Positions 9,313 to 16,797 are shown, counted from the first letter of the stretch. The stretch is 50,839 bases of DNA from Thermoleophilaceae bacterium (GCA_030448005.1 JAUJNT010000006.1:126698-177536), one strand, 5' to 3'. Notes: generated by a model from the sequence alone, not told the origin. Program-made: numbers and translations.

Positions 9313-9382
9313 GGCCGGGCGGACGCTCGACTTGCGGACCTGGTGGACGCTCGCGAGCCCGCTCTGTCACTCTTGGGGTGCG

Positions 9383-9703
9383 ATGGCACGACCAGCCACC
9401 AAGGAACAGGGCCGCCCCCGCAGGCCCAGCCTGCGCGGAGAGGCGCGCCGCTTCTCGAAGCTTCCCCGCGAAGAGCTCGATCGGATCGACTACAAGAACG
9501 TGGCGCTGCTCCAGCGGTTCATCACGGAGCGGGGAAAGATCCGCTCCCGGCGCGTGACCGGCCTCAGCCGGCGCGACCAGGTCCGGATGGCTCGAGCGGT
9601 GAAGCGCTCTCGCGAGCTGGGCCTCCTGCCCTACAGCGACTCCAGCCGGGCGATGGAGCGCGGCGGCGGCCGTGGCCGTGGCCGCGAGCGCGAGCGCGAG
9701 TAG
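9383..9703 (+). CDS. rpsR: 30S ribosomal protein S18, Cys-less paralogue
   Basis: 106 residues, ATG start. The S18 core is unmistakable: [20 protein letters not shown] near residues 35-54, then [11 protein letters not shown] and [13 protein letters not shown]. The zinc-binding cysteines found at the N-terminus of zinc-containing S18 are absent, making this a C-minus paralogue. The C-terminus carries an extra Gly/Arg/Glu repeat tail. It stands alone, without rpsF, ssb or rplI neighbours, which supports a second copy elsewhere in the genome. In Streptomyces and mycobacteria such copies replace the zinc form during zinc starvation under Zur control; a Zur-like box lies 70 bases upstream here. 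Confidence 0.9.
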   Translation: MARPATKEQGRPRRPSLRGEARRFSKLPREELDRIDYKNVALLQRFITERGKIRSRRVTGLSRRDQVRMARAVKRSRELGLLPYSDSSRAMERGGGRGRGRERERE

Positions 9704-9805
9704 CGGGCCGGCGTCACTACCCGGAGTCGGTCGCCGCGACGCCGAGGCCCTCCTGAAGGGGGATCAGCCGGGGCCGAGCCCGCTGCCGCGGCCCTTGCTT
9801 GAGCC

Positions 9806-10264
9806 TCAGCCGGCCTCTGCGCGACAGACCGGACACTCACCGTGCAGGGTCACGTCGTGCGCGAGAACGGCAAAGGAGACCCGGTCAGACAGCGAGTGGA
9901 TGGCCTGCTCGAGACCTTCGTCCTCGAACGCCTCGACGGTGCCGCAGGTGTCGCAGACGATGTGGTGGTGATGGTCCCCGCCGGGGTGGGCGGGCTCGTA
10001 GCGGGCCACTCCCTCGCCCACCTCGAACCGCTGCACCAGGCCCAACCGGTCGAGGAGGTCGAGCGCCCGGTAGATGCTTGCCAGCCCGACCCCGCTTCCC
10101 TTCTCGCGCAGAAGGTCTGCGATCTCCCGCGCGGTCACCGAGCAACCTAGCTCTGCGAGCCCGTCGATCACCTCCGCGCGGGCGCCGCTCGAGCGATATC
10201 CCGCGCCGGCGAGCGTGCGCAGCGTGTGCTCGGTCCAGGTGCCGGTGGTGGTCGTGCCGTCCAC
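9806..10264 (-). CDS. Fur/Zur-family metalloregulator
   Basis: 152 residues from a GTG. It has the usual two parts: an N-terminal winged helix (TAREIADLLREKGSGVGLASIYRALDLLDRLGLVQR, about residues 46-80) and a C-terminal dimer/metal domain starting DHHHHIVCDTC near residue 93. Two CxxC pairs (CDTC and CPVC) form the structural zinc site. Whether it senses iron or zinc cannot be settled from the motif alone. The nearby Zur-like box and Cys-less S18 favour Zur, while the adjacent superoxide dismutase would fit either. It lies downstream of the SOD gene on the same strand with a hairpin between. Confidence 0.88.
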   Translation of the reverse strand: MDGTTTTGTWTEHTLRTLAGAGYRSSGARAEVIDGLAELGCSVTAREIADLLREKGSGVGLASIYRALDLLDRLGLVQRFEVGEGVARYEPAHPGGDHHHHIVCDTCGTVEAFEDEGLEQAIHSLSDRVSFAVLAHDVTLHGECPVCRAEAG

Positions 10265-10277
10265 AGAGCAAGGGTAG

Positions 10278-10304
10278 CCGCGGCGGAAGCCGGCCCCGCC
10301 GCGG
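10278..10304 (-). terminator. GC hairpin between sod and fur-family genes
   Basis: A perfect 9-bp inverted repeat CCGCGGCGG/CCGCCGCGG with a 9-base loop lies after the SOD stop and before the Fur-family start. No U-tract follows on the minus strand. It could attenuate or end the sod transcript. Confidence 0.4.
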
Positions 10305-10320
10305 CCCCCCGGACGGCCGG

Positions 10321-10929
10321 CTAGCTGCCGGCCGCCTCGAAGCGCTCGGCCACCTTGGCCCAGTTGACCGTGCTCCACCAGGCGTCGATGTAGTCGGGGC
10401 GCTTGTTCTGGTACTTGAGGTAGTAGGCGTGCTCCCAGACGTCCACGCCGAGCAGCGGTGTCTTGCCGTCGGTCAGCGGGTTGTCCTGGTTGGGGGTGCC
10501 CACCACCGCGAGACCCGCGCCGTCGTGCACGAGCCAGGCCCACCCGGATCCGAACTGGGCGACGCCGGTATCCTTGACCTTGGCCTGGAAGTCCGAGAAG
10601 GACCCGAAGGCCGTCGCGATCGCGTCGGCCAGGCCTCCGTCGGGCTCGCCGCCCCCGTCCGGCGACATCGACTCCCAGAAGAGCGTGTGGTTGAGGTGGC
10701 CGCCACCGTTGTTCCTTACCGTCGTGCGCTTGTCGTCCGGTACGTCCGAGAGGTTGGCGATCACGTCTTCGATCGGCCTGTCGGCCAGCTCGGTGCCCTC
10801 GAGGGCGGCATTCGCCTTGTCGACGTAGGCCTGGTGGTGCTTGTCGTGGTGCACCCTCATCGTGGCCTCGTCGATGTGAGGCTCGAGCGCGGCGTAGTCG
10901 TAGGGAAGCGGAGGTACCTCGTAGGGCAT
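10321..10929 (-). CDS. sodA: Superoxide dismutase (Fe/Mn)
   Basis: 202 residues, full length for the Fe/Mn family. Metal ligands are at the expected places: His27 (MRVHHDKHH), His81 (HLNHTLFW), Asp163 and His167 ([10 protein letters not shown]). The N-terminal helical hairpin and the C-terminal alpha/beta domain are both complete. The GG/Q pattern (NNGGGHLNH) is closer to manganese forms, but the metal cannot be fixed from sequence. It converts superoxide to oxygen and hydrogen peroxide in the cytosol. The ATG has AAGGAG seven bases upstream. The Fur-family regulator follows on the same strand. Confidence 0.96.
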   Translation of the reverse strand: MPYEVPPLPYDYAALEPHIDEATMRVHHDKHHQAYVDKANAALEGTELADRPIEDVIANLSDVPDDKRTTVRNNGGGHLNHTLFWESMSPDGGGEPDGGLADAIATAFGSFSDFQAKVKDTGVAQFGSGWAWLVHDGAGLAVVGTPNQDNPLTDGKTPLLGVDVWEHAYYLKYQNKRPDYIDAWWSTVNWAKVAERFEAAGS

Positions 10930-11033
10930 GAGCGGCTCCTTGTCGTAGTGGCGTGCGAGTGTAGGAGCTAGGGCCGCGCCGTGTACGCCGCCGGGCAGCG
11001 GTCGCGGCCCCCTCGATGGCGGCAGGCCGAAAG

Positions 11034-11117
11034 TGCGGATGAGAGGACTCGAACCTCCACGTCCCGAGGGACACAGGCACCTGAAGCCTGCGCGTCTACC
11101 AATTCCGCCACATCCGC
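11034..11117 (-). tRNA. tRNA-Leu (anticodon CAG)
   Basis: A class II tRNA of 84 bases. Acceptor strands GCGGATG/CATCCGC, the anticodon arm CAGGC-TTCAGGT-GCCTG giving anticodon CAG, a variable arm GTCCCTCGGGAC-like, and the T-loop GGTTCGAGTCC are all present. CCA is not encoded. Confidence 0.96.
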
Positions 11118-11179
11118 GTGAGGCCGTAGACGATAGCCAGACATCCGCCGCGAGCTTCTGCCCCCGCCGGTCCGGCCGG

Positions 11180-11806
11180 TTAGCGGCGGGGCGAGCGGAG
11201 CTGCGGGGTGCGAAAGACGTAGTCCCAGAACGGCGCGCTCACGCCGAAGCCGCGCGTGTCGTCCTGGAAGTGGTGGCGCATGTGCAGCTCGTAGAGCATG
11301 CGCCCGAGCCGTGTGCGGGCCTTGCGATGGTGCACGTGGTAGTGGGTCATGTCGTAGGCCAGGTAGCCCGCGAGAAAGCCGCAGGCCAGCAGGTGGGCGT
11401 GGGGCAGGCCCACGGCCAGCACGAACAGGCCGTAGAAGAGAGCCGCCAACGGAACGCTGACAGACGGCGGCATCACCAGCCGCATGGGATCGTTCGGATG
11501 GTCGTGGTGCACGCCGTGGATGATCCAGTGCAGCCGCGCGCCGATCCCTTCCTCCGGCTCGAAGTGGAACACCAGCCGGTGCATCCAGTACTCCGTGAGG
11601 GTCCAGAGCACGTAGCCACCGGCGATCCATACGGTGACCTCGAGCGCCGGCCTGCCGGCCTGCCCGAATCCGAACAGCAGGGCGATGAGCGGGGCGAAGA
11701 TGACGGGGGGCACAACCGGATGCACGCGCGACAGGCGGTCGAGCCAGTCGGACTCGAACATCCTCGGGGAGGCCTTCAGGATCTCGCTACGGCGCGCTCC
11801 CGCCAT
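11180..11806 (-). CDS. Fatty acid hydroxylase / sterol desaturase family protein
   Basis: 208 residues with ATG start. The family's iron-binding histidine boxes are all visible: HRLVFH near residue 75, HGVHHDHP near 95, HYHVHH near 155 and HMRHH near 175. Hydrophobic helices around residues 35-70 and 115-145 place the protein in the membrane. The spacing is that of fatty-acid 2-hydroxylase-like (FA2H/Scs7) enzymes, which add a hydroxyl to the acyl chain of membrane lipids using a di-iron centre. The exact lipid substrate is inference. Confidence 0.9.
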   Translation of the reverse strand: MAGARRSEILKASPRMFESDWLDRLSRVHPVVPPVIFAPLIALLFGFGQAGRPALEVTVWIAGGYVLWTLTEYWMHRLVFHFEPEEGIGARLHWIIHGVHHDHPNDPMRLVMPPSVSVPLAALFYGLFVLAVGLPHAHLLACGFLAGYLAYDMTHYHVHHRKARTRLGRMLYELHMRHHFQDDTRGFGVSAPFWDYVFRTPQLRSPRR

Positions 11807-11902
11807 GCGCCTAAGTTAGCAACGGACCGCGACGGCGACGAAGCGCCCGCCAGACGGCGGCCGGCGGTCCGAGCGCTCCCGGTTCCGCCGGCCGGCGCAG
11901 GC

Positions 11903-12142
11903 TCAGGCTCCGCGTCTGGTGGTGCCGCGGGGCGTTCCGCTGTCCTGGTCGGTGTCCCCGTCGATCTCGTCCTCGTCCTGAGCCGGCCTGCGGGCAAGAG
12001 ACTCGTCGTCCCCCGTCATGTCTCCGCCGCGGCCCATGGTCGGGTACTCGTGCTCCCCCGCCTTGCCGGCGACCTCCTCCGGCGAGCGGTACGGCGCCTC
12101 CTCGCCCGTCGGCTCGACGTCCGAGCGTTCCTTGTCATTCAT
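11903..12142 (-). CDS. Small acidic hypothetical protein
   Basis: 79 residues. I chose the ATG at 12142 because AAAGGTGG lies a few bases upstream; a GTG nine bases earlier overlaps that site. The protein is hydrophilic and acidic (many Asp, Glu, Gly and Arg), ending in DQDSGTPRGTTRRGA, and is probably disordered. I recognise no family. It stands alone between the hydroxylase and a 133-residue hypothetical gene. Confidence 0.6.
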   Translation of the reverse strand: MNDKERSDVEPTGEEAPYRSPEEVAGKAGEHEYPTMGRGGDMTGDDESLARRPAQDEDEIDGDTDQDSGTPRGTTRRGA

Positions 12143-12265
12143 CCGATCCACCTTTCTTCGCGCCTTTCCGTGATCCCCTTTTCCCTACCCACCGGCTCGG
12201 CATGGAAAACGGCCGCAACCCCGGCTCGCGCACGAGTCAAGGCGTCCCGAGAGGGGGGTGGTCTC

Positions 12266-12667
12266 TCAGGCGCCGTCCTCGAAGGGCTCCGCCGGCCCAG
12301 TCGCGTAGGACTCCGTGAAGGTGGCCACGCCCTGGAACGGGTTGGCGATCAGCGGGCCCGAGCCCTGCCGCTTGGTCTTCTTCGGGGCGGCGGTCAGCTC
12401 GATCCGCACGTCAGCCACCCGCACCTCGTGGCTGGGCGGGTCGTTCGGGTCCACCGAGGCCTGGTCGAGCCCTGCGAGCCACTCCTCGGCGCTCTGGGCA
12501 ACCGCCTCCCATGCCTGCGGATCCACTTCCTCGGGTGCCGTAGTCCCTTCAGGCTCCGTCTGGCCCGGCTCGGCCTTCACCCACACCAGGAACAACCGCC
12601 CCTTCACCCGGCCCTCGAGCTCCTTGCACGTGGCGCGGTGCCACCGGTCCTGCATGTCGTCGCTCAT
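12266..12667 (-). CDS. Hypothetical protein
   Basis: 133 residues from ATG with an upstream GAAGGGAGAA purine stretch (strong Shine-Dalgarno). The N-terminus is basic and aromatic (WHRATCKELEGRVKGRLFLVWV), the middle is rich in Glu/Pro, and the C-terminus includes VRVADVRIELTAAPKKTKRQ. No membrane segment or known motif is seen. It is probably a cytosolic protein of unknown role, lying upstream of the small acidic protein on the same strand. Confidence 0.65.
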   Translation of the reverse strand: MSDDMQDRWHRATCKELEGRVKGRLFLVWVKAEPGQTEPEGTTAPEEVDPQAWEAVAQSAEEWLAGLDQASVDPNDPPSHEVRVADVRIELTAAPKKTKRQGSGPLIANPFQGVATFTESYATGPAEPFEDGA

Positions 12668-12729
12668 CGTTCTCCCTTCGGTTCAGGGCATAGGGTGAAC
12701 CATGGGACCACTGGCTGCGTGGCGGCTAC

Positions 12730-13611
12730 CTATGCGGCGTCGCGCAGAGCGGCGAGCTCGCCCGAATCGGCGAGACGGCGGAGCGCGCGGTCCTCGATCT
12801 TGCGCACCTTGTCTCCGGAGAGGCCCAGCCTGCGGCCGGTCTCGCGAAGGTCGGTGACGCTCTTGCCGCCGATCCCGTAGCGCAGGGTCAGCACATCGCG
12901 CTCGGGGCTCGGCAGCTGGCTGACCACCCGCTGGACCGTACGCTCGCCCATCTCCTGCTCCACCTGCTCGGCCGGAGTGCCGGCCTCGTCGGCGATCAGC
13001 TCCCCCAGCGCGGTGCCACCGGCGTCGTCCCCGACGCTCTTGTCGAGGCTCGCCGGCGACTGATCGGCGGCGCGGATGTCACGCACCTCCTGCACGGTCA
13101 GCTCGACCGCCGCGGCCAGCTCCTCGTCCGTGGGATCGCGTCCGAGCTGTGCGCCCAGCTCACGCTCCTTGTCACGGATCTTCCGCGCGAGGCTCGCGAT
13201 GTGCACCGGCAGCCGGACGGTCCTGCCGGAGTTGGCGAGGCCCCGCCCGATGGCCTGGCGGATCCACAGCGTGCCGTAGGTGGAGAACTTGAAGCCCTTG
13301 CGCCAGTCGAACTTCTCGACCGCGCGGATCAGGCCCAGCATGCCCTCCTGGATCAGGTCACCCAGGGGCAGCCCCTGCCCCTGGTACTTGCGCGCCACGG
13401 AGACCACGAGCCGCAGGTTCGCGTTGACCATGCGGTCCTTGGCCGCGAGGTCGCCCTTCTCGATGCGCTTGGCCAGCTCGATCTCCTCCGGGCCGGTGAG
13501 CAGCGGATAGCGCATGGCCTCGTTGAGGAAGAGCTGGACGGAATCGGTGGTTGCCTCCGGTGCCGGATTCTTCGTAGCCAGTTCGGCCCTTTCGTAAGAG
13601 TTGTCGTTCAT
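12730..13611 (-). CDS. RNA polymerase sigma factor, sigma-70 group 1/2
   Basis: About 293 residues from ATG (a GTG two codons earlier is equally possible). Region 1.2 begins at DSVQLFLNEAMRYPLLT, region 2 contains NLRLVVSVARKYQGQGLPLGDLIQEG and the -10-binding FKFSTYGTLWIRQAIGR, region 3 follows at LPVHIASLARKI, and region 4 has VLTLRYGI with a helix-turn-helix. Region 1.1 and the long non-conserved insert of the primary factor are absent, and the size suggests a group 2 (SigB/HrdB-like) factor. The promoter region carries a good -10 and an inverted repeat, and the start may be leaderless. Confidence 0.92.
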   Translation of the reverse strand: MNDNSYERAELATKNPAPEATTDSVQLFLNEAMRYPLLTGPEEIELAKRIEKGDLAAKDRMVNANLRLVVSVARKYQGQGLPLGDLIQEGMLGLIRAVEKFDWRKGFKFSTYGTLWIRQAIGRGLANSGRTVRLPVHIASLARKIRDKERELGAQLGRDPTDEELAAAVELTVQEVRDIRAADQSPASLDKSVGDDAGGTALGELIADEAGTPAEQVEQEMGERTVQRVVSQLPSPERDVLTLRYGIGGKSVTDLRETGRRLGLSGDKVRKIEDRALRRLADSGELAALRDAA

Positions 13612-13621
13612 ACCCACAGGG

Positions 13622-13650
13622 AGTATAGCTTACTTTTGGTAAGTTGACCA
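13622..13650 (-). promoter_or_regulatory. Promoter with inverted repeat upstream of the sigma-factor gene
   Basis: On the minus strand a TATACT -10 box ends four bases before GTG and ten before ATG, so the transcript probably starts at or near the start codon. A -35-like TGGTCA lies about 17 bases upstream. The spacer (13629-13643) is filled by CTTAC-N5-GTAAG, a perfect inverted repeat that could bind a regulator. Confidence 0.5.
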
Positions 13651-13882
13651 CCCCGCCGCGTGATCGGCCGGCGAGATCGGGCCGCTGAGGCCAGAGCTGA
13701 GCGGGAGCCGCCGCAGAGGGGGGGAAACGATCCTGTGCGCGGCCCCCGCCAGCCCTAAAGAGAGGTCGTCGAGGGTTTTCCTTGCCCCGATCCCTGGAGC
13801 GACAACAAGCGACCTCCACTCCATTAACGCGAGGGAGGCCGCAAGGTTCTCTAGTAGGTGCTTCTTCTCGAGAGCCCCGTGC

Positions 13883-14233
13883 CTAGCGGGAGTAACCGAA
13901 CAAGCGGCGAGGTCCGCTGCGGCTTCGACACGCTCCCGTCTTCCTGAACCTGCTCTCGGACCTGCACCTGAAGCCTCTCGGAGTACCACGCCTTCCATAG
14001 GAGGAATAGAGGGCCCTGATGGCCCTCCGGGCGCCGGTGCAGGTCACGCGGTACCTGAAGAAGGCGAACCGCTTCGAGCCCAGCGTGATCGAGCCAGGAC
14101 AAGCGGACGCCGTCGCCTCGACCGAAGCGGAGGAGGATGTCGGTGCGGCCGCGGTCGCCGTCAGCGATGGCATGGCAAGCGCGGCGCACAGAAGCGTTGT
14201 CAGAAGGGCAAAGCGAATGAGCATCATCGGCAT
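13883..14233 (-). CDS. Small secreted cysteine-containing protein
   Basis: 116 residues from the ATG before a signal peptide (MPMMLIRFALLTTLLCAALAMPSLTATAAA). The mature part has the layout of a Thermoleophilia secreted family of unknown role: a first Cys in ACPGSITLG, a YRVTCTGARRAIRALY segment, then two more Cys in an Arg/Gly-rich tail (GFRCRSES and GACRSRS). The cysteines probably form disulfides outside the cell. The open frame extends to an ATG at 14287, but the signal peptide favours the later start. Function unknown. Confidence 0.6.
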   Translation of the reverse strand: MPMMLIRFALLTTLLCAALAMPSLTATAAAPTSSSASVEATASACPGSITLGSKRFAFFRYRVTCTGARRAIRALYSSYGRRGTPRGFRCRSESRFRKTGACRSRSGPRRLFGYSR

Positions 14234-14287
14234 CCAGTCGTGATGGCGGGGAACGCGAGTCCCGGCGGTGATCAGCTCGCTCCTCAT

Positions 14288-14535
14288 GAGCGCGCTGCCT
14301 ACATTGCAAAGTCAAGCAGCTCCAACACGGAAATCCACGGAATGGATCGGTGCAGGACGGCACGGACGGGAGGAGGCGCGGGTCTTTCGGTGGCGCGCCA
14401 TCCTGCCTTGGGGCTCGCAGGCGCTAGCCGCAATAGCGAGGTGACGAAGCCATGGCGGGACTCATGAAAGCCGATGCGCTGAAGGCCCCGGCACTTCCAC
14501 GCCAAGGGTCTTCCGGCAGGTGTGCCGTCTGGTTT
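14288..14535. other. Intergenic region without a recognised feature
   Basis: About 250 bases between two secreted-protein genes. Short frames on both strands look like chance. No clear promoter, hairpin or RNA gene was found. Confidence 0.4.
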
Positions 14536-14892
14536 CTATAGATCGATTTTCCAGTCCCCGTCTTCCTTCACCAGCTTGACCTTCTGGCTCTGGCTTCCTT
14601 TGCCCTTGACCTTTGCGCTGACCTGTGCGCTTGCCTTGTCGCCGTTGACGTCGACCGACTGCACGCGAACCTCGCTTTGCTTCGGCGCTCTTCTGGCCGT
14701 CTTCACGCAACCCGCCTTGCCGCCGGCCAGCTTGAGCACGTCCTTGGTGGCGTTGTCGCAAAGCTTGACGGCGTCGTTGTTGACGTCCTTGATGAGTTTG
14801 GTGATCTCCTCCTTGTCGCTGTCTCCTCCACAAGCCCCCAGGGCAAGCGCTGGGACGATGAACAACAGGGCGACTCCACTTCGTTTCCTCAT
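14536..14892 (-). CDS. Small lipoprotein, DUF4878-like
   Basis: 118 residues with a strong AAGGAG ribosome binding site before ATG 14892. The lipobox ALGAC near residue 20 marks it for diacylglyceryl attachment and anchoring on the outer face of the membrane. The mature domain, running from EEITKLIKDVNNDAVKLCDN to the terminal KLVKEDGDWKIDL, has the 'edGdWkid' end common in DUF4878 / NTF2-like lipoproteins. Two Cys (in KLCDN and AGCVK) may pair. Function unknown. Confidence 0.8.
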   Translation of the reverse strand: MRKRSGVALLFIVPALALGACGGDSDKEEITKLIKDVNNDAVKLCDNATKDVLKLAGGKAGCVKTARRAPKQSEVRVQSVDVNGDKASAQVSAKVKGKGSQSQKVKLVKEDGDWKIDL

Positions 14893-15130
14893 TCGGCTCC
14901 TTCGTTCTCTGGGTCGGAGGGGCGCGGCGAGGTTACCCGACCTCGGGCCCCCTCCGATTTGGAGGAAGACGGCCGCGATCGCGGGACGTACCGGCAAGCC
15001 ATGCCGGGGGGACGATGTGGCAGCGCGTGCCGAGGCCCCACCGCACGGTGGCCGGGCGCTTCAGCTGGATCGAACATTCGTCCAGCGCGACCCGTGGCGC
15101 GTTCAAGCGGTAAGCCATCCCGGCCGATGG

Positions 15131-15212
15131 TCCACCACGCGAAAGGGCAAACCCGTCGAGAGACGGGGGCGCAAAACCACGGGGCCTGCAGGGGTCGGCC
15201 GGGTTGCCGCGA
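15131..15212 (+). ncRNA. Cyclic di-GMP-I (GEMM) riboswitch aptamer
   Basis: The conserved core of RF01051 is present in order: ACGCGAAAGGGCAAACC, a helix closed by a CGAGAGACG tetraloop-type arm (GNRA-like), GGCGCAAAACCACGGGGCC, and the closing GGCCGGGTTGCCG. These match the GEMM consensus blocks (AGGGCAAACC, GACGCAAAGCC, GCCGGGUUGCCG). It lies about 30 bases upstream of a 73-residue ORF on the same strand. It senses the second messenger c-di-GMP; on or off action cannot be told. Confidence 0.9.
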
Positions 15213-15240
15213 CTCGTCAAGTGGAGTCGAAAGGAACCCC

Positions 15241-15462
15241 GTGGACCGGCAGAACATCGCCCTCGCCCTAAGCATCGTCGCCCTCGCCCGTTCGCTACGT
15301 GCTTACTTGCGACGCGCACCAGTCGACCCGCCCGACTACCCGCCGCTTCCAGATTGGTCGGGTCCATACCTGGCCGCGTTTGACCGTTTCATGCGGGGTG
15401 ACGCGGACGCACCTTTCACGTTGCGTGAGATTGCGAAGCAGCATATTCCGGGGGCGCGGTAG
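15241..15462 (+). CDS. Small ORF downstream of the GEMM riboswitch
   Basis: 73 residues from a GTG with AAAGGAA five bases upstream. The N-terminus has a moderately hydrophobic helix (NIALALSIVALARSLRAYL), then a proline-rich segment (PVDPPDYPPLPDW) and a short C-terminal helix (TLREIAKQHIPG). It could be membrane-associated. I recognise no family. Its place right after the c-di-GMP riboswitch makes it the likely regulated gene, unless the original target was lost in the rearranged island that follows. Confidence 0.55.
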   Translation: MDRQNIALALSIVALARSLRAYLRRAPVDPPDYPPLPDWSGPYLAAFDRFMRGDADAPFTLREIAKQHIPGAR

Positions 15463-15493
15463 CCGTCGCGGACCGCGCTGCCGTTGTAGCCCT

Positions 15494-15513
15494 CCTACCG
15501 TCGCCAGGGTCGC
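15494..15513. repeat. 20-bp direct repeat, copy 1
   Basis: A 20-bp sequence beginning CCTACCGTCG and ending CAGGGTCGC occurs here and again, identical and in the same orientation, at 16718-16737. The 1.2 kb between them holds the alginate-lyase fragment, the Xre pseudogene and the IS481 remnant. Confidence 0.7.
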
Positions 15514-15817
15514 AGGTGACCGGGTGTGCCGGAATGGCTGCTCGTTGGAGCGTGCTCGAGCTTCCGAACGCCGGTGCCGATCGCCGACATAATCGCTGCC
15601 CGCGCCTTGTCGCGGTGAAGCGGATTTCCGGTGCGCGCGTAGACCAACGCGACGGTAAAAACGCGCGTGCCATGCATGCTGTCCTGATTAGCGACGTTCG
15701 CTGTGCCGAGGCTGCTGTCCGCGACCTGCTTGACGTTGGTCCAGGCGGTGCCGGACTTCGGCAGGTGAGCGACTTCGGCGGTCGATATCCGAATGCCCCT
15801 GTAGGGCGCTACTTGGA
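15495..15817 (-). pseudogene. Alginate lyase family fragment
   Basis: Reading the minus strand from about 15817 gives a continuous frame with PYRGIRISTAEVAHLPKSG, ADSSLGTANVANQDS and VALVYARTGNPLHRDKARA followed by AIMSAIGTG. This is the start of the helical domain of alginate lyase-like polysaccharide lyases. Homology stops after about 80 residues, and the frame ends within the 20-bp direct repeat. There is no start codon or signal peptide in a sensible place, so this is an internal fragment left by deletion. No activity is expected. Confidence 0.7.
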
Positions 15818-15845
15818 GCCGCGGCCGCCTAGGCCAACGCCATGA

Positions 15846-16071
15846 TGCGCCGGCGGCGAACGTGACCGCCTCCTCGAACTCCGCGAAGCCGCGCAGTTAT
15901 CGCAAGTGGAGCTGGCGCGCATGGCCGGCGTCTCGCTGTCGGACATATCGCTGGGAGCGCGGCCTCCGGCCGGCGGAGTGGTCGGCGAGCGCGCATCGGG
16001 TCGCGGAGTCTTTCGGGATGACCTTCGAGCAGGTTTTCGGTCCGGAGAGAGACACCCATGGCGAGTCCTGA
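15846..16071 (+). pseudogene. Xre-family HTH regulator, frameshifted
   Basis: The first part reads ERDRLLELREAAQLSQVELARMAGVSLSDIS, the start of an HTH_3 domain. The conserved continuation (WERGLRPAEWSA...VAESFGMTFEQVFGPERD) is in the next frame, starting at 15952. One extra base at 15951 (or a loss of two) explains the break. There is also no in-frame start codon: a stop lies at 15843 just before the domain, and the two nearby ATGs are out of frame, so a second lesion is likely. The intact gene would encode a ~75-residue DNA-binding repressor. Confidence 0.75.
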
Positions 16072-16231
16072 CGCCTATGCCGCCGCGGAGGCCAAACTCT
16101 GGGCGACCGCCGACCGGCTCCTAAACTCAATGGAGGCGGACACCGCACGCGTCGAAGCGGCCGCACTCCGCGAGACGGCAGCCGAAGCCGCCGCGGTCGC
16201 CGACTTCCATAAGCGCGGGTCGGGTGGCTGA
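16058..16231 (+). CDS. 57-residue alanine-rich helical protein
   Basis: ATG with GGAGAGAG about eight bases upstream, overlapping the last 14 bases of the Xre pseudogene, as in a two-gene operon. The product (MASPDAYAAAEAKLWATADR...) is Ala/Glu-rich and predicted to be a single long helix or coiled coil. It resembles small partner proteins encoded after Xre regulators on mobile elements, but I cannot name a family. Confidence 0.5.
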   Translation: MASPDAYAAAEAKLWATADRLLNSMEADTARVEAAALRETAAEAAAVADFHKRGSGG

Positions 16232-16299
16232 AACTGGAGCGCGCCGGTCGCAACGCACATACCGCGCTCGCCCGAGCCGAGCAGAAGATCGAGCGCGCC

Positions 16300-16597
16300 C
16301 CGATGCGAGCCGGCGCGGGCTCCAGCCGGTGCGCCGGCGCAGCTGGCAGATCCGCTGCTCCTCTTCCACGGGCACCTGCCGCGGGCTCGTCCTGGGCCGC
16401 GACGGGCGGTCGGCGAGGCAGGCAAGCGAGCGGCGCTGATCCGGGCTCGCCTGGCGCCAGCGCCCGACCCACAGGTGCACGGTCGACCGCGCCACGTTCG
16501 AGGCGGCCGCGGCCTCGAACGTGAGCCCTTCCTCCTCGACGAGCCGCACCATGCGCAGCCTGCCAGTCGGTGTGAGCGGGGCGTTACGGTGTTGCAT
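16300..16597 (-). mobile_element. IS481-family transposase remnant (N-terminal part)
   Basis: From ATG 16597 the frame gives MQHRNAPLTPTGRLRMVRLV, a helix-turn-helix (AAAASNVARSTVHLWVGRWR) and ADRPSRPRTSPRQVPVEEEQ, then ICQLRRRTGW. This is the N-terminal DNA-binding part of an IS481-type DDE transposase. After about 100 residues homology is spread over several frames (GRARSS here, PARIGARS in another), and no DDE catalytic domain follows. It is a truncated, frameshifted remnant. Confidence 0.75.
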
Positions 16598-16663
16598 CCG
16601 GGCCTCCGAGTCGTCGTGAGCTTTGACACCCACAGCTCTCGGCGGGCCCGGACCTACTCCCTC

Positions 16664-16676
16664 ACGTTCGGAACGT
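16664..16676. repeat. 13-bp palindrome upstream of the IS481 remnant
   Basis: ACGTTC-G-GAACGT is a perfect palindrome around one central base, 67 bases upstream of the transposase remnant start. It may be an operator or part of an old element end. Confidence 0.35.
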
Positions 16677-16717
16677 CCCTGGGCACGTCACCTTAGGGTC
16701 GGCCCGTTCTCCGGCCG

Positions 16718-16737
16718 CCTACCGTCGCCAGGGTCGC
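16718..16737. repeat. 20-bp direct repeat, copy 2
   Basis: Identical to 15494-15513 in the same orientation. The flanking bases differ on both sides, so the match is exactly 20 bp. It may be a target duplication, a recombination scar or a dispersed repeat. Confidence 0.7.
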
Positions 16738-16797
16738 TCGCAGCGCCAGGGTCCCGGAGTGCCCCCGGAGGCCCGTACAGAAAATCCCACGAGCTGA

